A stretch of 43,772 nt of DNA from a virus. Below, in pieces: positions 27,818 through 33,816 of this stretch. The DNA lies in the IMG/VR virus record IMGVR_UViG_3300047371_000046, positions 1 through 43,772 of that record. One strand, written 5' to 3'. The stretch's first letter is position 1. Each line of letters begins with the position of its first letter. A program made the position numbers and the translations under genes. The notes below the pieces were generated by a model. The model ran no database searches. It saw only the letters and a list, made by a program, of their open reading frames with translations, and was not told where the DNA came from.

Positions 27818-27841
27818 AAAAAAGGGAGTCCGAAGACTCCC
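27816..27841 (-). terminator. Rho-independent terminator of the gp32 operon
   Basis: On the minus strand, GGGAGTC-TTCG-GACTCCC forms a 7-bp stem with a UUCG tetraloop and is followed by eight U residues. It lies 20 nt past the stop of the membrane/SAP-like gene. It sits between convergent genes and overlaps the stop of the tape-measure-like gene; on the plus strand there is no U-tract after the hairpin. Confidence 0.85.
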
Positions 27842-27861
27842 AAATACTACCAAACAATCAA

Positions 27862-28125
27862 TTAGTTTGGATTGGACATATTAATAATCGTTTGTACGAT
27901 CCTTGCCTTGTTGGCAGATTTAGGTACAGACACTCCAAGATCACTAGCCCTTTCAACCAATTGAGCCTTTGTTAAGGACATCAACTCAGACTGATCTGGT
28001 TGAGTCGGAGTGGTAGGGGAAGTACCCCCACCCGTTGTCTTTTCCGGTTTACTTGATACTGATCGGTAGATCAGACCAAATGCGACTAATCCCGCTAGGA
28101 TTAGAATAATCATATTAGTATCCAT
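27862..28125 (-). CDS. Small membrane-anchored protein with SAP/LEM-like helix-extended-helix domain
   Basis: This 87-residue protein has an N-terminal transmembrane helix ('MIILILAGLVAFGLIYRSV', 5-23), a Pro/Thr/Gly linker, and a C-terminal domain of about 35 residues ('LMSLTKAQLVERASDLGVSV', then 'KARIVQTIINM') that resembles SAP/Rho-N helix-extended-helix domains that bind nucleic acid. It lies 2 nt after gp32 and is followed by the operon terminator. An orientation with the SAP-like domain in the cytoplasm would tether DNA or RNA to the membrane. Function is not known, and the domain call is by pattern only. Confidence 0.7.
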   Translation of the reverse strand: MDTNMIILILAGLVAFGLIYRSVSSKPEKTTGGGTSPTTPTQPDQSELMSLTKAQLVERASDLGVSVPKSANKARIVQTIINMSNPN

Positions 28126-28127
28126 TT

Positions 28128-29078
28128 TTAGTCCTCCGCAGCCATCTGCGCAAAGTAAGACAGTGTATCGTCCGCTTCCGCTGCAACCAAAGGTGCAGCC
28201 TCAACAGCAGGAGAAGATACCACAGTCGGTTCTGACGCCTCACGCATAGGTGCCGCTTCAGCAGTCTGCGCAAGTGCCTCGTTCTTGATAGTTGCACCAA
28301 CACCAGTTGCAAGACCTAGTACGGTCTCCAACTTGTTCTTCAACTCATCATAAGTCTTGAACCACTTGGCGTCGTGTGCATTCGGATAGTCCGGTACTAC
28401 AAACTCGTTTAAGTCATATAGTGTGTTATACACCGCTTCAAGTTTAGTCTCATCTGAACCTAGGTATGCAGAAGGAGACTTGAAGTCTGACTTATCATAG
28501 TTACGATATCCCGCAACATTACGGATCTTCAGTTCGAAGTCAGCGCCAGCCCAAAAGTCGAATGGGTTTACTGGTTCTTCGCCAGGAAATTCTGGTTGCA
28601 TCTGATCCATAATCTTATCAAAGATCTTCTTACCAAACTCATAGATGAAAGTCTTGCCGTTGTTGGCAGGGTTAGAAGGATCATTAATAACTTGGATGTT
28701 AGTAACGTAGTGTAGACGACGCTTCTGTCGACGTGCAGTTTCCTTATCCTCTTCGATACCGGAGTTCCATAGACGTGAGTTCAACTCACCTAATGGATCG
28801 TTCTGACCTAGAGTCGTTAGTGAACGCTCGATGTACCACTGTCCGGTTGGGCCTTTGAATGCGTGGTCCCAGTAACGTACCCACGGAAGATCTTGACCTT
28901 CCGTAGCAGGAAGAAAACGAATCACGGCGTAACCATTACCCTGTTCATCAACAGTTGGTTTCCACTTGCGATCGTCTTGGTATTTGTTGGTGTTAGTTGT
29001 CTGACCTGACGCTTCGGTAGCGGCAGTGACAAGTTTGGAGATGTCCATAGACTTGGACTTTAGATTTGCAAAAGACAT
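28128..29078 (-). CDS. 32: Single-stranded DNA-binding protein gp32
   Basis: The 316-residue protein (T4: 301) has the N-terminal basic LAST-type segment ('SFANLKSKSMDISKLV') used for cooperativity, then a core with 'NGYAVIRFLPATEGQDLPWVRYWDHAFKGPTGQWYIERS', 'RLWNSGIE', 'RQKRRLHYVTNIQVINDPSNP' and 'NPFDFWAGADFELKIRNVAGYRNYDKS', matching gp32 of T4-like phages. The acidic C-terminal tail ('AAEADDTLSYFAQMAAED') is where helicase, primase and polymerase partners bind. There are no cysteines, so the structural zinc of T4 gp32 is missing. A late promoter and an AU-rich structured leader lie upstream, suggesting translational autocontrol. Confidence 0.95.
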   Translation of the reverse strand: MSFANLKSKSMDISKLVTAATEASGQTTNTNKYQDDRKWKPTVDEQGNGYAVIRFLPATEGQDLPWVRYWDHAFKGPTGQWYIERSLTTLGQNDPLGELNSRLWNSGIEEDKETARRQKRRLHYVTNIQVINDPSNPANNGKTFIYEFGKKIFDKIMDQMQPEFPGEEPVNPFDFWAGADFELKIRNVAGYRNYDKSDFKSPSAYLGSDETKLEAVYNTLYDLNEFVVPDYPNAHDAKWFKTYDELKNKLETVLGLATGVGATIKNEALAQTAEAAPMREASEPTVVSSPAVEAAPLVAAEADDTLSYFAQMAAED

Positions 29079-29086
29079 AATATTTC

Positions 29087-29110
29087 CTTAAATATAAACT
29101 TAAATATAAA
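29087..29110 (-). repeat. 12-bp perfect tandem repeat in the gp32 leader
   Basis: CTTAAATATAAA occurs twice head-to-tail on the plus strand, reading UUUAUAUUUAAG twice in the mRNA. It abuts the gp32 ribosome site (AAGGA, 6 nt from ATG). Unstructured AU-rich leader of this kind is where T4 gp32 binds its own mRNA. Confidence 0.7.
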
Positions 29111-29123
29111 CAATGTATGAAAT

Positions 29124-29137
29124 TACCCATAAGGGTA
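29124..29137 (-). promoter_or_regulatory. 5' hairpin of the gp32 mRNA
   Basis: TACCC-TTAT-GGGTA forms a 5-bp stem on the minus strand right at the predicted 5' end of the late gp32 transcript. T4 gp32 mRNA also has a 5' structure (a pseudoknot) that nucleates gp32 binding. No pseudoknot partner was confirmed by eye. Confidence 0.55.
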
Positions 29138-29141
29138 TAAC

Positions 29142-29149
29142 TATTTATA
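29142..29149 (-). promoter_or_regulatory. T4-type late promoter for gp32
   Basis: The minus strand reads TATAAATA, overlapping the last codons and the TAA stop of gp33. It lies 64 nt upstream of the gp32 ATG, leaving a leader of about 57 nt that holds the hairpin and AU-rich repeat. Confidence 0.78.
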
Positions 29150-29381
29150 CGTCTAGTGTGTTCTGCTTTGGCAGAAAATTCAACTGACGTGCTTCACTCT
29201 CAAGATGTTCGACGATAGTTGGAGACAAGTACTTCTTGATGTCTTCCAGCTCTAATCCGTTCTTCTCACAGAGATGTACAATAGAATCCATGTACGACAT
29301 TCTGTTTTGAAATACGAAACTCTCGATCATCGCAGAGAATGATTTCTTGGTTATGAACTTCTCTTCTGTAGTCTCATCCAT
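29145..29381 (-). CDS. 33: Late-promoter transcription co-activator gp33
   Basis: The 78-residue protein has the compact gp33 pattern of marine T4-like phages: 'FVFQNRMSYMDSIVHLCEKNGLELEDIKKYLSPTIVEHLESEARQLNFLP' (the 'SYMDAVL-VCE--GLE-E---K-LS--I-E-I-AE---LNLLP' core). gp33 binds the RNA polymerase beta flap and the gp45 sliding clamp, linking replication to late transcription. Its presence matches the seven TATAAATA promoters in this window; gp55 and gp45 must lie elsewhere. T4 gp33 is 112 residues. Its start overlaps the upstream gene by 8 nt. Confidence 0.85.
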   Translation of the reverse strand: MDETTEEKFITKKSFSAMIESFVFQNRMSYMDSIVHLCEKNGLELEDIKKYLSPTIVEHLESEARQLNFLPKQNTLDV

Positions 29382-29634
29382 TGATTACCTCAATCGCCCT
29401 GACATTATCAACGCGGAATGACCGCCATGATTGTTTGTCGATTGCGAATGCTCGAATCACAGACTTATTTACAGAAAAGTCATCCACTTGATTGACCTTA
29501 GCCTCCGATAGTTCAGGCATATAATCAGTTTGGAGAGTGCAAGGCATAATGCGTTCCTCACCATTGACCTTACTAAATGTTACCTGAAGTACGTTAGACC
29601 GAAGTTGGTCAACAATATTATCATAATTAAACAT
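29374..29634 (-). CDS. WYL_2/DUF2693-like Sm-type small protein
   Basis: I choose ATG 29634 (MFNYDNIVDQLRSNVLQV, 86 aa), because AAGGAGG stands 5 nt ahead; a longer frame overlaps the upstream gene. The sequence 'LQVTFSKVNGEERIMPCTLQTDYMP' and 'VIRAFAIDKQSWRSFRVDNVRAIEV' fits the DUF2693/WYL_2 family, small Sm/SH3-like beta barrels common in T4-like phages. The function is unknown; an RNA- or DNA-associated role is a guess. It overlaps gp33 and is probably translated with it. Confidence 0.75.
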   Translation of the reverse strand: MFNYDNIVDQLRSNVLQVTFSKVNGEERIMPCTLQTDYMPELSEAKVNQVDDFSVNKSVIRAFAIDKQSWRSFRVDNVRAIEVING

Positions 29635-29644
29635 CGACTCCTCC

Positions 29645-29944
29645 TTAGAATCGTTCAAATTCAGCGTCCTCCGCTGTTGCTTCTTCATTAGACGCTTCTG
29701 AGTGTACTGCTTCAAGAAACTCTTCGCTACCATCTAGTACTGCAATGGTGTGTTCGAATGCTTCAAGTGTAGCGAGAACGTTCTTACGCGTCTCATCCTC
29801 TTCATCTAGACTCGCATAATCTTTACCAAAAGATTCTAGAGTATCTAGATAAACGCAACGCAAAAACTCACGCGAGATGAGCTCTACATCGTTACGAGTA
29901 TATTGACCTAAATCAATTAGGTTCTCAGGCATTGGTGTGGACAT
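29645..29944 (-). CDS. Hypothetical acidic protein
   Basis: I do not recognise this protein of 99 residues. I place the start at 29944 (MSTPMPENLIDLGQY), because it overlaps the upstream stop as TAATG with GAGG about 10 nt ahead; the earlier in-frame ATG is only 1 nt from GAGG. The middle is helical ('DVELISREFLRCVYLDTLESF'), and the last 25 residues are very acidic ('EASNEEATAEDAEFE'). It belongs to the same early/middle transcript as gp33. Confidence 0.65.
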   Translation of the reverse strand: MSTPMPENLIDLGQYTRNDVELISREFLRCVYLDTLESFGKDYASLDEEDETRKNVLATLEAFEHTIAVLDGSEEFLEAVHSEASNEEATAEDAEFERF

Positions 29945-30168
29945 TAATTCCATTCCTCGTTTTGGGTTGATTGATGGACATCGGAGAAGAGAGTGTTAAC
30001 GAACTTATCTTCATCTCCCCAGCGTACATCGGATTTATAGTCTTGACGATCAAGACCTACTACTTCGTTCGCTAGACGTTGGTTTGACTTGCGAACCTTA
30101 CTACGCTTCTGGACCTTGAGTGCTGCCGCACGAACCATTGCGTAACGTACTTCTTTACTTACTGCCAT
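29944..30168 (-). CDS. Hypothetical basic small protein
   Basis: This 74-residue protein has a basic N-terminal helix ('VRAAALKVQKRSKVRKSNQRLANEVVG'), followed by an acidic C-terminal third. I do not recognise the family. Its ATG lies 2 nt after a perfect -10 element, so the promoter at 30170-30198 would start transcription at or inside the start codon; translation may therefore rely on read-through mRNA, or start at an internal ATG ('MVRAAAL'). Confidence 0.65.
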   Translation of the reverse strand: MAVSKEVRYAMVRAAALKVQKRSKVRKSNQRLANEVVGLDRQDYKSDVRWGDEDKFVNTLFSDVHQSTQNEEWN

Positions 30169-30169
30169 A

Positions 30170-30198
30170 ATTATACCTTATATGTAGGGGGTTGTCAA
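30170..30198 (-). promoter_or_regulatory. Sigma70 promoter overlapping a start codon
   Basis: The minus strand has TTGACA (30198-30193), a 17-bp spacer and TATAAT (30175-30170), a perfect consensus. The expected +1, near 30163, falls just inside the gene that starts at 30168. Confidence 0.7.
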
Positions 30199-30202
30199 GT
30201 GG

Positions 30203-30352
30203 CTAGAATCCATTATTTGGATACAGTTCATCTTTGGTTAACTGACCGCGTTTCTTCGACTCCTTCTTACGGTCGACGTGGGTAGAGGCGCGATTGAATC
30301 GCCTCGCATACTTCGCGACCGGATTCGACCGCTTGGTAGATTTCTTCTTCAT
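30203..30352 (-). CDS. Small basic conserved phage protein (DUF7230-like)
   Basis: From ATG 30352 it has 49 residues: MKKKSTKRSNPVAKYARRFN, then 'ASTHVDRKKESKKRG'. The 'NPVAK-ARK-NKA--H-DRKK' pattern is that of small conserved proteins found across T4-like phages. It is strongly basic, so nucleic-acid binding is likely. GAGG lies 9 nt ahead of the chosen start; an upstream ATG is too close to it. The gene overlaps the end of the metallopeptidase gene by 86 nt in a different frame. Confidence 0.72.
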   Translation of the reverse strand: MKKKSTKRSNPVAKYARRFNRASTHVDRKKESKKRGQLTKDELYPNNGF

Positions 30353-30758
30353 TGTCATATGCCTCGTTTTCCCATGGCTGATCACAGTACTTCATATTCT
30401 CATACTCTTGACCATCAAATATCCATTTATAGGACATCACACCTTCATTCAGAGTTAGTCCAGTATGAATCAATCGACCACTTAGTATCTGTACTGCATG
30501 AATCATCTCATGGGCAATGTTGATTTTCATTTGTTTCTCATCGACCCGTTTGCCTTCGAAGTACTCAGCGATAGAGATATCAACTTGATCCTCATCGCCG
30601 TCAACTAGTCCAGCGAACGTACCTAGGTCATTGACGAATTCTAGCTCGACGTGGCCAGGCATGGTAGAGATTCCTAGAAACTGTGCAACCTTATGAACAT
30701 AGGTCGACATCTCATAACTGGGTGATTCTGCAACATCAACATTTTCGGCATACTTCAT
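30267..30758 (-). CDS. HExxH zinc metallopeptidase-like protein
   Basis: From ATG 30758 (MKYAENVDVAESPSYEMS, 163 aa) it has GGAG 8 nt upstream and starts 1 nt after the stop of the MazG-like gene. 'INIAHEMIHAVQILSG' carries the HEMIH zinc-binding motif, and a Glu-containing segment follows ('LTLNEGVMSYKWIFDG') that may hold the third ligand. It resembles small phage metallopeptidases or SprT-like proteins. The substrate is unknown; it is expressed early, so it probably acts on host or regulatory proteins in the cytoplasm. Its last 86 nt overlap the next gene. Confidence 0.75.
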   Translation of the reverse strand: MKYAENVDVAESPSYEMSTYVHKVAQFLGISTMPGHVELEFVNDLGTFAGLVDGDEDQVDISIAEYFEGKRVDEKQMKINIAHEMIHAVQILSGRLIHTGLTLNEGVMSYKWIFDGQEYENMKYCDQPWENEAYDNEEEIYQAVESGREVCEAIQSRLYPRRP

Positions 30759-30759
30759 T

Positions 30760-31065
30760 TCAGTTCTCCGACCTAACACTAGCGTCATAGTTGTCATCAC
30801 TGTCATAATCAAATAGACTAGACCAAGTACGAAGCTTGAACAACTTTTCTGTTCGCGCCTCCTCAACCGCAGTGTACGACACTACTTCCCATTGTTGTAA
30901 CAACTCAATCATGCAAACAAGGTCGCCGACCTCTTTAGCAAGTAGAGACAGGTTGTGTTGATCCTGACCGAACCGCTTTACCTTCGACACTCTTTGAATG
31001 ACCTCGGCACATTCTTCTTGCAGAATGGTGAGCAGTTCGGTACAGCTATCGTTATGTCGTAACAT
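30760..31065 (-). CDS. MazG-like nucleotide pyrophosphohydrolase
   Basis: The 101-residue protein has the MazG core: 'LLTILQEECAEVIQRVSKVKRFG' with E-E-x-x-E, then 'NLSLLAKEVGDLVCMIELLQ' with E-x-x-D, the Mg2+-binding acidic residues of all-alpha NTP pyrophosphatases. Phage MazG proteins are thought to alter nucleotide or (p)ppGpp pools during infection. Its ATG overlaps the upstream stop as TAATG. It is a normal length for a phage MazG. Confidence 0.85.
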   Translation of the reverse strand: MLRHNDSCTELLTILQEECAEVIQRVSKVKRFGQDQHNLSLLAKEVGDLVCMIELLQQWEVVSYTAVEEARTEKLFKLRTWSSLFDYDSDDNYDASVRSEN

Positions 31066-31385
31066 TAAAACTCCACTCGATCATGAAAAGGAACCGCACC
31101 GGAGAACTCAGCTCCAGTAATCTCACGAACCTTGTTTCTAAAACGACTGTCAGAAGTAGCGACGAACGTACCACCCATCATCGGACGTTCTTCACATAGA
31201 TAGGTTGGACGTACGAAACAGGTGCCGCGAGCGTAACCATCGACCAACTCGACCGCAGGGCGACCCACAGTTGGTTCGAAAGGACCTTCGATGTTCACTA
31301 TAGTCACTTCAGTGAATCGTGAACTCATACCACCAGCAGAAGAGTCGCGGTTATCTGCTCGATAAATGTTTGCAATTATACCCAT
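31065..31385 (-). CDS. Hypothetical protein
   Basis: I do not recognise a family for this 106-residue protein. It is strand-rich ('FTEVTIVNIEGPFEPTVGRP', 'CFVRPTYLCEERPMMGGTFVAT') with two cysteines, and may be a small beta barrel. It has an AGGAATATTG ribosome site and is coupled to the MazG-like gene by a TAATG overlap. Confidence 0.65.
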   Translation of the reverse strand: MGIIANIYRADNRDSSAGGMSSRFTEVTIVNIEGPFEPTVGRPAVELVDGYARGTCFVRPTYLCEERPMMGGTFVATSDSRFRNKVREITGAEFSGAVPFHDRVEF

Positions 31386-31395
31386 ATCAATATTC

Positions 31396-31587
31396 CTAGT
31401 GAAATGTTGCTTGTTGAGCTTCGAGTTCCTGTTCGATAAGACTCATCATCTCATCGTTATTCAGACCCATCGAAGATAGTGTCGCTATTGCAGTAGTAGA
31501 GTCGATGACATCATCAAGGAAAGAATCCATGACATCACGAACTGCCTCACCAATCTCGCCAGTGGCGAACCACGCTACAGTACTCAT
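31396..31587 (-). CDS. Hypothetical small helical protein
   Basis: This 63-residue protein is acidic and predicted to be helical ('GEIGEAVRDVMDSFLDDVID', 'NNDEMMSLIEQELEAQQATF'). It starts in a 4-nt ATGA overlap with the upstream gene, so it is cotranscribed from the promoter at 31856-31884. No family recognised. Confidence 0.62.
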   Translation of the reverse strand: MSTVAWFATGEIGEAVRDVMDSFLDDVIDSTTAIATLSSMGLNNDEMMSLIEQELEAQQATFH

Positions 31588-31820
31588 GACTTAGCCTTAA
31601 CAACTTTATTGTTCTTGAATTCAGTACCAACTGGACCGACCAACTTACCGACCAACCAGAAGTCTTCTGCTTGCAATTTAGAAACGTCGTTAGAGTAACC
31701 TTCTTGAACGAAGTCTGGACCTAACTCGTTGTAGTTGTTAAGGAACTGAACAGCAGCTTCGACAGTGTCGAAAGTCTGTGCATGGTGATTGTTTGACATT
31801 TTGGGTTTTGCGTAGAACAT
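31584..31820 (-). CDS. Hypothetical protein, first gene after an early promoter
   Basis: The 78-residue protein ('AQTFDTVEAAVQFLNNYNEL') has no family I recognise. It is preceded by GAGAGAGA 8 nt from ATG and lies at the head of the operon that runs through MazG-like and the metallopeptidase. Confidence 0.65.
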   Translation of the reverse strand: MFYAKPKMSNNHHAQTFDTVEAAVQFLNNYNELGPDFVQEGYSNDVSKLQAEDFWLVGKLVGPVGTEFKNNKVVKAKS

Positions 31821-31855
31821 AATTTAAATCTCTCTCTTCATTAGTTTATGTAGCC

Positions 31856-31884
31856 ATTGTACCTGTTTTTGAAACGTTTGTCAA
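31856..31884 (-). promoter_or_regulatory. Early sigma70 promoter (shared module)
   Basis: TTGACA (31884-31879), 17-bp spacer, TACAAT (31861-31856), followed by GGCTACATAAAC. An A/T-rich stretch (run of 8 A on the minus strand near 31900) lies upstream like an UP element. Confidence 0.85.
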
Positions 31885-31893
31885 GGGCTTTGC

Positions 31894-32055
31894 TTAATTT
31901 TTTTTAGCAATTGCATGTAAATATTCACGTTTCAGGAACCACTTGTATTTTGCAAAGTAATCCTTTGCCTTGTAGTCTGGACGTTTACCTGTGTAGAGTT
32001 CAACCTCATCACAGTGCTCGAACCACATTAGATCACACCAACGTCTAAAAGTCAT
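31894..32055 (-). CDS. Small conserved phage protein
   Basis: From ATG 32055 it has 53 residues, starting MTFRRWCDLMWFEHCDEVEL and including 'YFAKYKWFLKREYLH'. I recognise the 'W-L-MW-EHCDEV' plus 'YF-KYKW-L-REY' pattern from T4-like marine phages, where the function is unknown. The ATG overlaps the upstream stop region (TAATATG); a longer frame would lie inside the preceding gene. Confidence 0.7.
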   Translation of the reverse strand: MTFRRWCDLMWFEHCDEVELYTGKRPDYKAKDYFAKYKWFLKREYLHAIAKKN

Positions 32056-32056
32056 A

Positions 32057-32440
32057 TTATGCCACCAACTGATAAGGTTTGTTGAACTGTCCGACGTTGA
32101 TGTCGATGTAGTGACTTCTGAAGAAATAGTCAGTCGCGCTGTCGTCTTCACAGAAGAAGTCAGGCCCTTCCATAGCAGCCTTTAACTCAGTTAAGAACGC
32201 AACAACTTCTTCGTTGTCGTAGTTTTCAGCAATCCAGTACGGATTGACCTGAACGTAGTCACGAGGACCGTACTCACTGACAGGTAACGCTCCGATGATA
32301 TCGAGAGCACCACTCTTAATGTTACACACCAAAATGCTGTGATGACGAATGGCAAGAGTGCCTTTCATGTTGTACTTCTTGAGGACCGCTTTGATCGCGG
32401 GGGTTAATTTCTTTTTATCTTCTTGACTTACATATGCCAT
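32057..32440 (-). CDS. Conserved phage/plasmid protein of unknown function
   Basis: From ATG 32440 it has 127 residues (MAYVSQEDKKKLTPAIKAVL). The GAGAGA ribosome site would lie inside the gene if the earlier ATG were used, so the later one is chosen. 'MKGTLAIRHHSILVCNIKSG', 'YVQVNPYWI' and the C-terminal 'HYIDINVGQFNKPY' match a widespread protein family of phages and plasmids whose role is unknown. It is the first gene after the promoter at 32473-32500. Confidence 0.75.
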   Translation of the reverse strand: MAYVSQEDKKKLTPAIKAVLKKYNMKGTLAIRHHSILVCNIKSGALDIIGALPVSEYGPRDYVQVNPYWIAENYDNEEVVAFLTELKAAMEGPDFFCEDDSATDYFFRSHYIDINVGQFNKPYQLVA

Positions 32441-32472
32441 AACAAATTTCTCTCTCATTAATTTATGTAGCT

Positions 32473-32500
32473 ATTATACCAAATTCTGAATAATAGTCAA
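32473..32500 (-). promoter_or_regulatory. Early sigma70 promoter (shared module)
   Basis: TTGACT (32500-32495), 16-bp spacer, TATAAT (32478-32473), followed by AGCTACATAAATTAATGAGAGAG, which supplies the ribosome site of the next gene. Confidence 0.85.
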
Positions 32501-32511
32501 CACTTTTTTAG

Positions 32512-32694
32512 CTATTTCTTAGACCGATTTGATATAAGGGTATTCCAAAAAGTTCTTAACCAACCACCCTCTTCCCACATCAATGGTATGCGCTCTCCCA
32601 GTTCTTTCTCTTCTTCCATGTGTAGGTTGACGTATAACAGCAAAGCGAGGAACCCAAACAAACCAAAACCGATTATGTCGTAAACCAGTTCCAT
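32512..32694 (-). CDS. Small membrane protein
   Basis: From ATG 32694, overlapping the upstream stop as TAATG, the 60-residue protein has one transmembrane helix ('IIGFGLFGFLALLLYVNL', about 6-24) followed by an acidic then basic cytoplasmic-type tail ('MEEEKELGERIP', 'NRSKK'). No family recognised. It is coupled to the secreted or anchored protein encoded just upstream, so the pair may act together at the inner membrane. Confidence 0.65.
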   Translation of the reverse strand: MELVYDIIGFGLFGFLALLLYVNLHMEEEKELGERIPLMWEEGGWLRTFWNTLISNRSKK

Positions 32695-32894
32695 TACTTC
32701 ACCCACACATGGTTGTATTTCGTAGGAAGAACTTCACACGTGTAGCTATCGTTCTCAGCATAGTTGATAACCTTGACACACTCTCCAGTCATATTACTAA
32801 CATGAACATCGGGCATATCAATAACAGCAGTACAATAAACAAGGACAAGGGATACAGCAACAAGACTAAAAACAGTTTCAGACAAACCTTTCAT
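32694..32894 (-). CDS. Small exported or membrane-anchored protein with two cysteines
   Basis: The 66-residue protein opens with a signal-like helix ('SLVAVSLVLVYCTAVI') and continues with 'DMPDVHVSNMTGECVKVINY', 'SYTCEVLPTKYNHVWVK'. The two cysteines in the outer part could form a disulphide in the periplasm. The 'TGECVKV-N' and 'C--LP-KY-H-WVK' motifs look conserved, but I cannot name the family. It follows the promoter at 32927-32955. Confidence 0.65.
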   Translation of the reverse strand: MKGLSETVFSLVAVSLVLVYCTAVIDMPDVHVSNMTGECVKVINYAENDSYTCEVLPTKYNHVWVK

Positions 32895-32926
32895 AAATCA
32901 TTCCTCTTCTCAATTTCAATACAAGT

Positions 32927-32955
32927 ATTATAGATGTTTTGATAACAAAAGTCAA
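32927..32955 (-). promoter_or_regulatory. Early sigma70 promoter
   Basis: TTGACT (32955-32950), 17-bp spacer, TATAAT (32932-32927). The AAGTGTTGACT context is shared with the promoter at 32473, but the TAGCTACATAAA downstream block is absent. Confidence 0.8.
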
Positions 32956-32976
32956 CACTTTTCTTAGACCAATTTG

Positions 32977-33168
32977 TTATAAAACAATCCTTTCATATAA
33001 CGGATCTTCTTCCAGAACTTCGAGCAACATCTCCAAACGATTCCTATTCTTGACTAGAGGTTCCTTTAGATAATCAGGCAGTTCTTCATAATTATCATCT
33101 TCCATTAAGTAGAGGACTCTCTCCAAATCTTTAGTTAACTCATCGTGTGCTTCCATTATTTCATTCAT
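32977..33168 (-). CDS. Hypothetical small acidic helical protein
   Basis: The 63-residue protein is acidic and helical ('DELTKDLERVLYLMEDDNYEELPDYL'), with AAGGA 6 nt upstream of the ATG. It starts 9 nt after the metallopeptidase gene. No family recognised. Confidence 0.62.
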   Translation of the reverse strand: MNEIMEAHDELTKDLERVLYLMEDDNYEELPDYLKEPLVKNRNRLEMLLEVLEEDPLYERIVL

Positions 33169-33177
33169 TTGAATTCC

Positions 33178-33804
33178 TTATGCGACAATTTTTATAGGAG
33201 CACGTTGACAAGCTTTCAACCATGCTTCAGGTGATTTGATGATAGGTCTGGAAACTCGTAACTTTTTTTCACGGAAACATTTCTTCAACGCCTTAGCTTC
33301 CTCGCGGCCTAGAAATCTTGAGACCAATCGAATCAGGCACTCACGGAATCGGTAATCATGTTTACTAAATCCAGCAGCATGTGCGAGTTCATGTAAGACA
33401 ACGTACTTGTTCATGCCACTCTCACTCAATCGAATTAGTTCCCTATAGCAGACTCCGGATAAAGAGTTCGATCTCATCTTTTCTATCCGGACAGTCTTAC
33501 ATGCAGATCTCAGTCCAATCGCTGGATCATTTTTATGATTGAAATTCTCCCACAATTTAGATTTTAGTACACGTTTTGCAAACGTCCGACACTCTTTTAA
33601 TGTGAGTTCTTTTGTTACGTGAGGGTAGTTGGCTTCGAATTTCCATTCTGCATTATAAGTCTTGCTCCTCTCAGAATCTTTCCATCCATGAGAATTCTTT
33701 CGAACTGCATACTGATAATACTTGTATGCGATTTCTTCATCCATCACTTTGATAGCATCACTGTAGTAGTGACGGTATTTTTCATTCCAAACTCGATAAC
33801 CCAT
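33178..33804 (-). CDS. HExxH zinc metallopeptidase (SprT-like)
   Basis: The 208-residue protein has 'MNKYVVLHELAHAAGFSKHDYRFRECLIRLVSRFLG', where HELAH is the zinc site and the His in 'KHDYRF' is placed to be the third ligand, as in SprT-like/phage HELAH proteins. The N-terminal half is basic and aromatic. Ten or so cysteine and basic residues near the C-terminus do not form a clear zinc ribbon. Early expression and small size suggest action on a host or regulatory protein. It is the second HExxH protein in the window, unrelated in sequence to the one at 30267. Confidence 0.78.
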   Translation of the reverse strand: MGYRVWNEKYRHYYSDAIKVMDEEIAYKYYQYAVRKNSHGWKDSERSKTYNAEWKFEANYPHVTKELTLKECRTFAKRVLKSKLWENFNHKNDPAIGLRSACKTVRIEKMRSNSLSGVCYRELIRLSESGMNKYVVLHELAHAAGFSKHDYRFRECLIRLVSRFLGREEAKALKKCFREKKLRVSRPIIKSPEAWLKACQRAPIKIVA

Positions 33805-33816
33805 AAATCTCTCTCT

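Noticed and set aside
27816-27841. Terminator for the plus-strand tape-measure gene
   Set aside because: The U-tract exists only on the minus strand; on the plus strand the hairpin is followed by AAATAC.
32709-32933. Plus-strand 74-codon frame
   Set aside because: Antisense to the exported protein and its promoter; low-complexity Asn/Lys/Ser sequence without a start signal.
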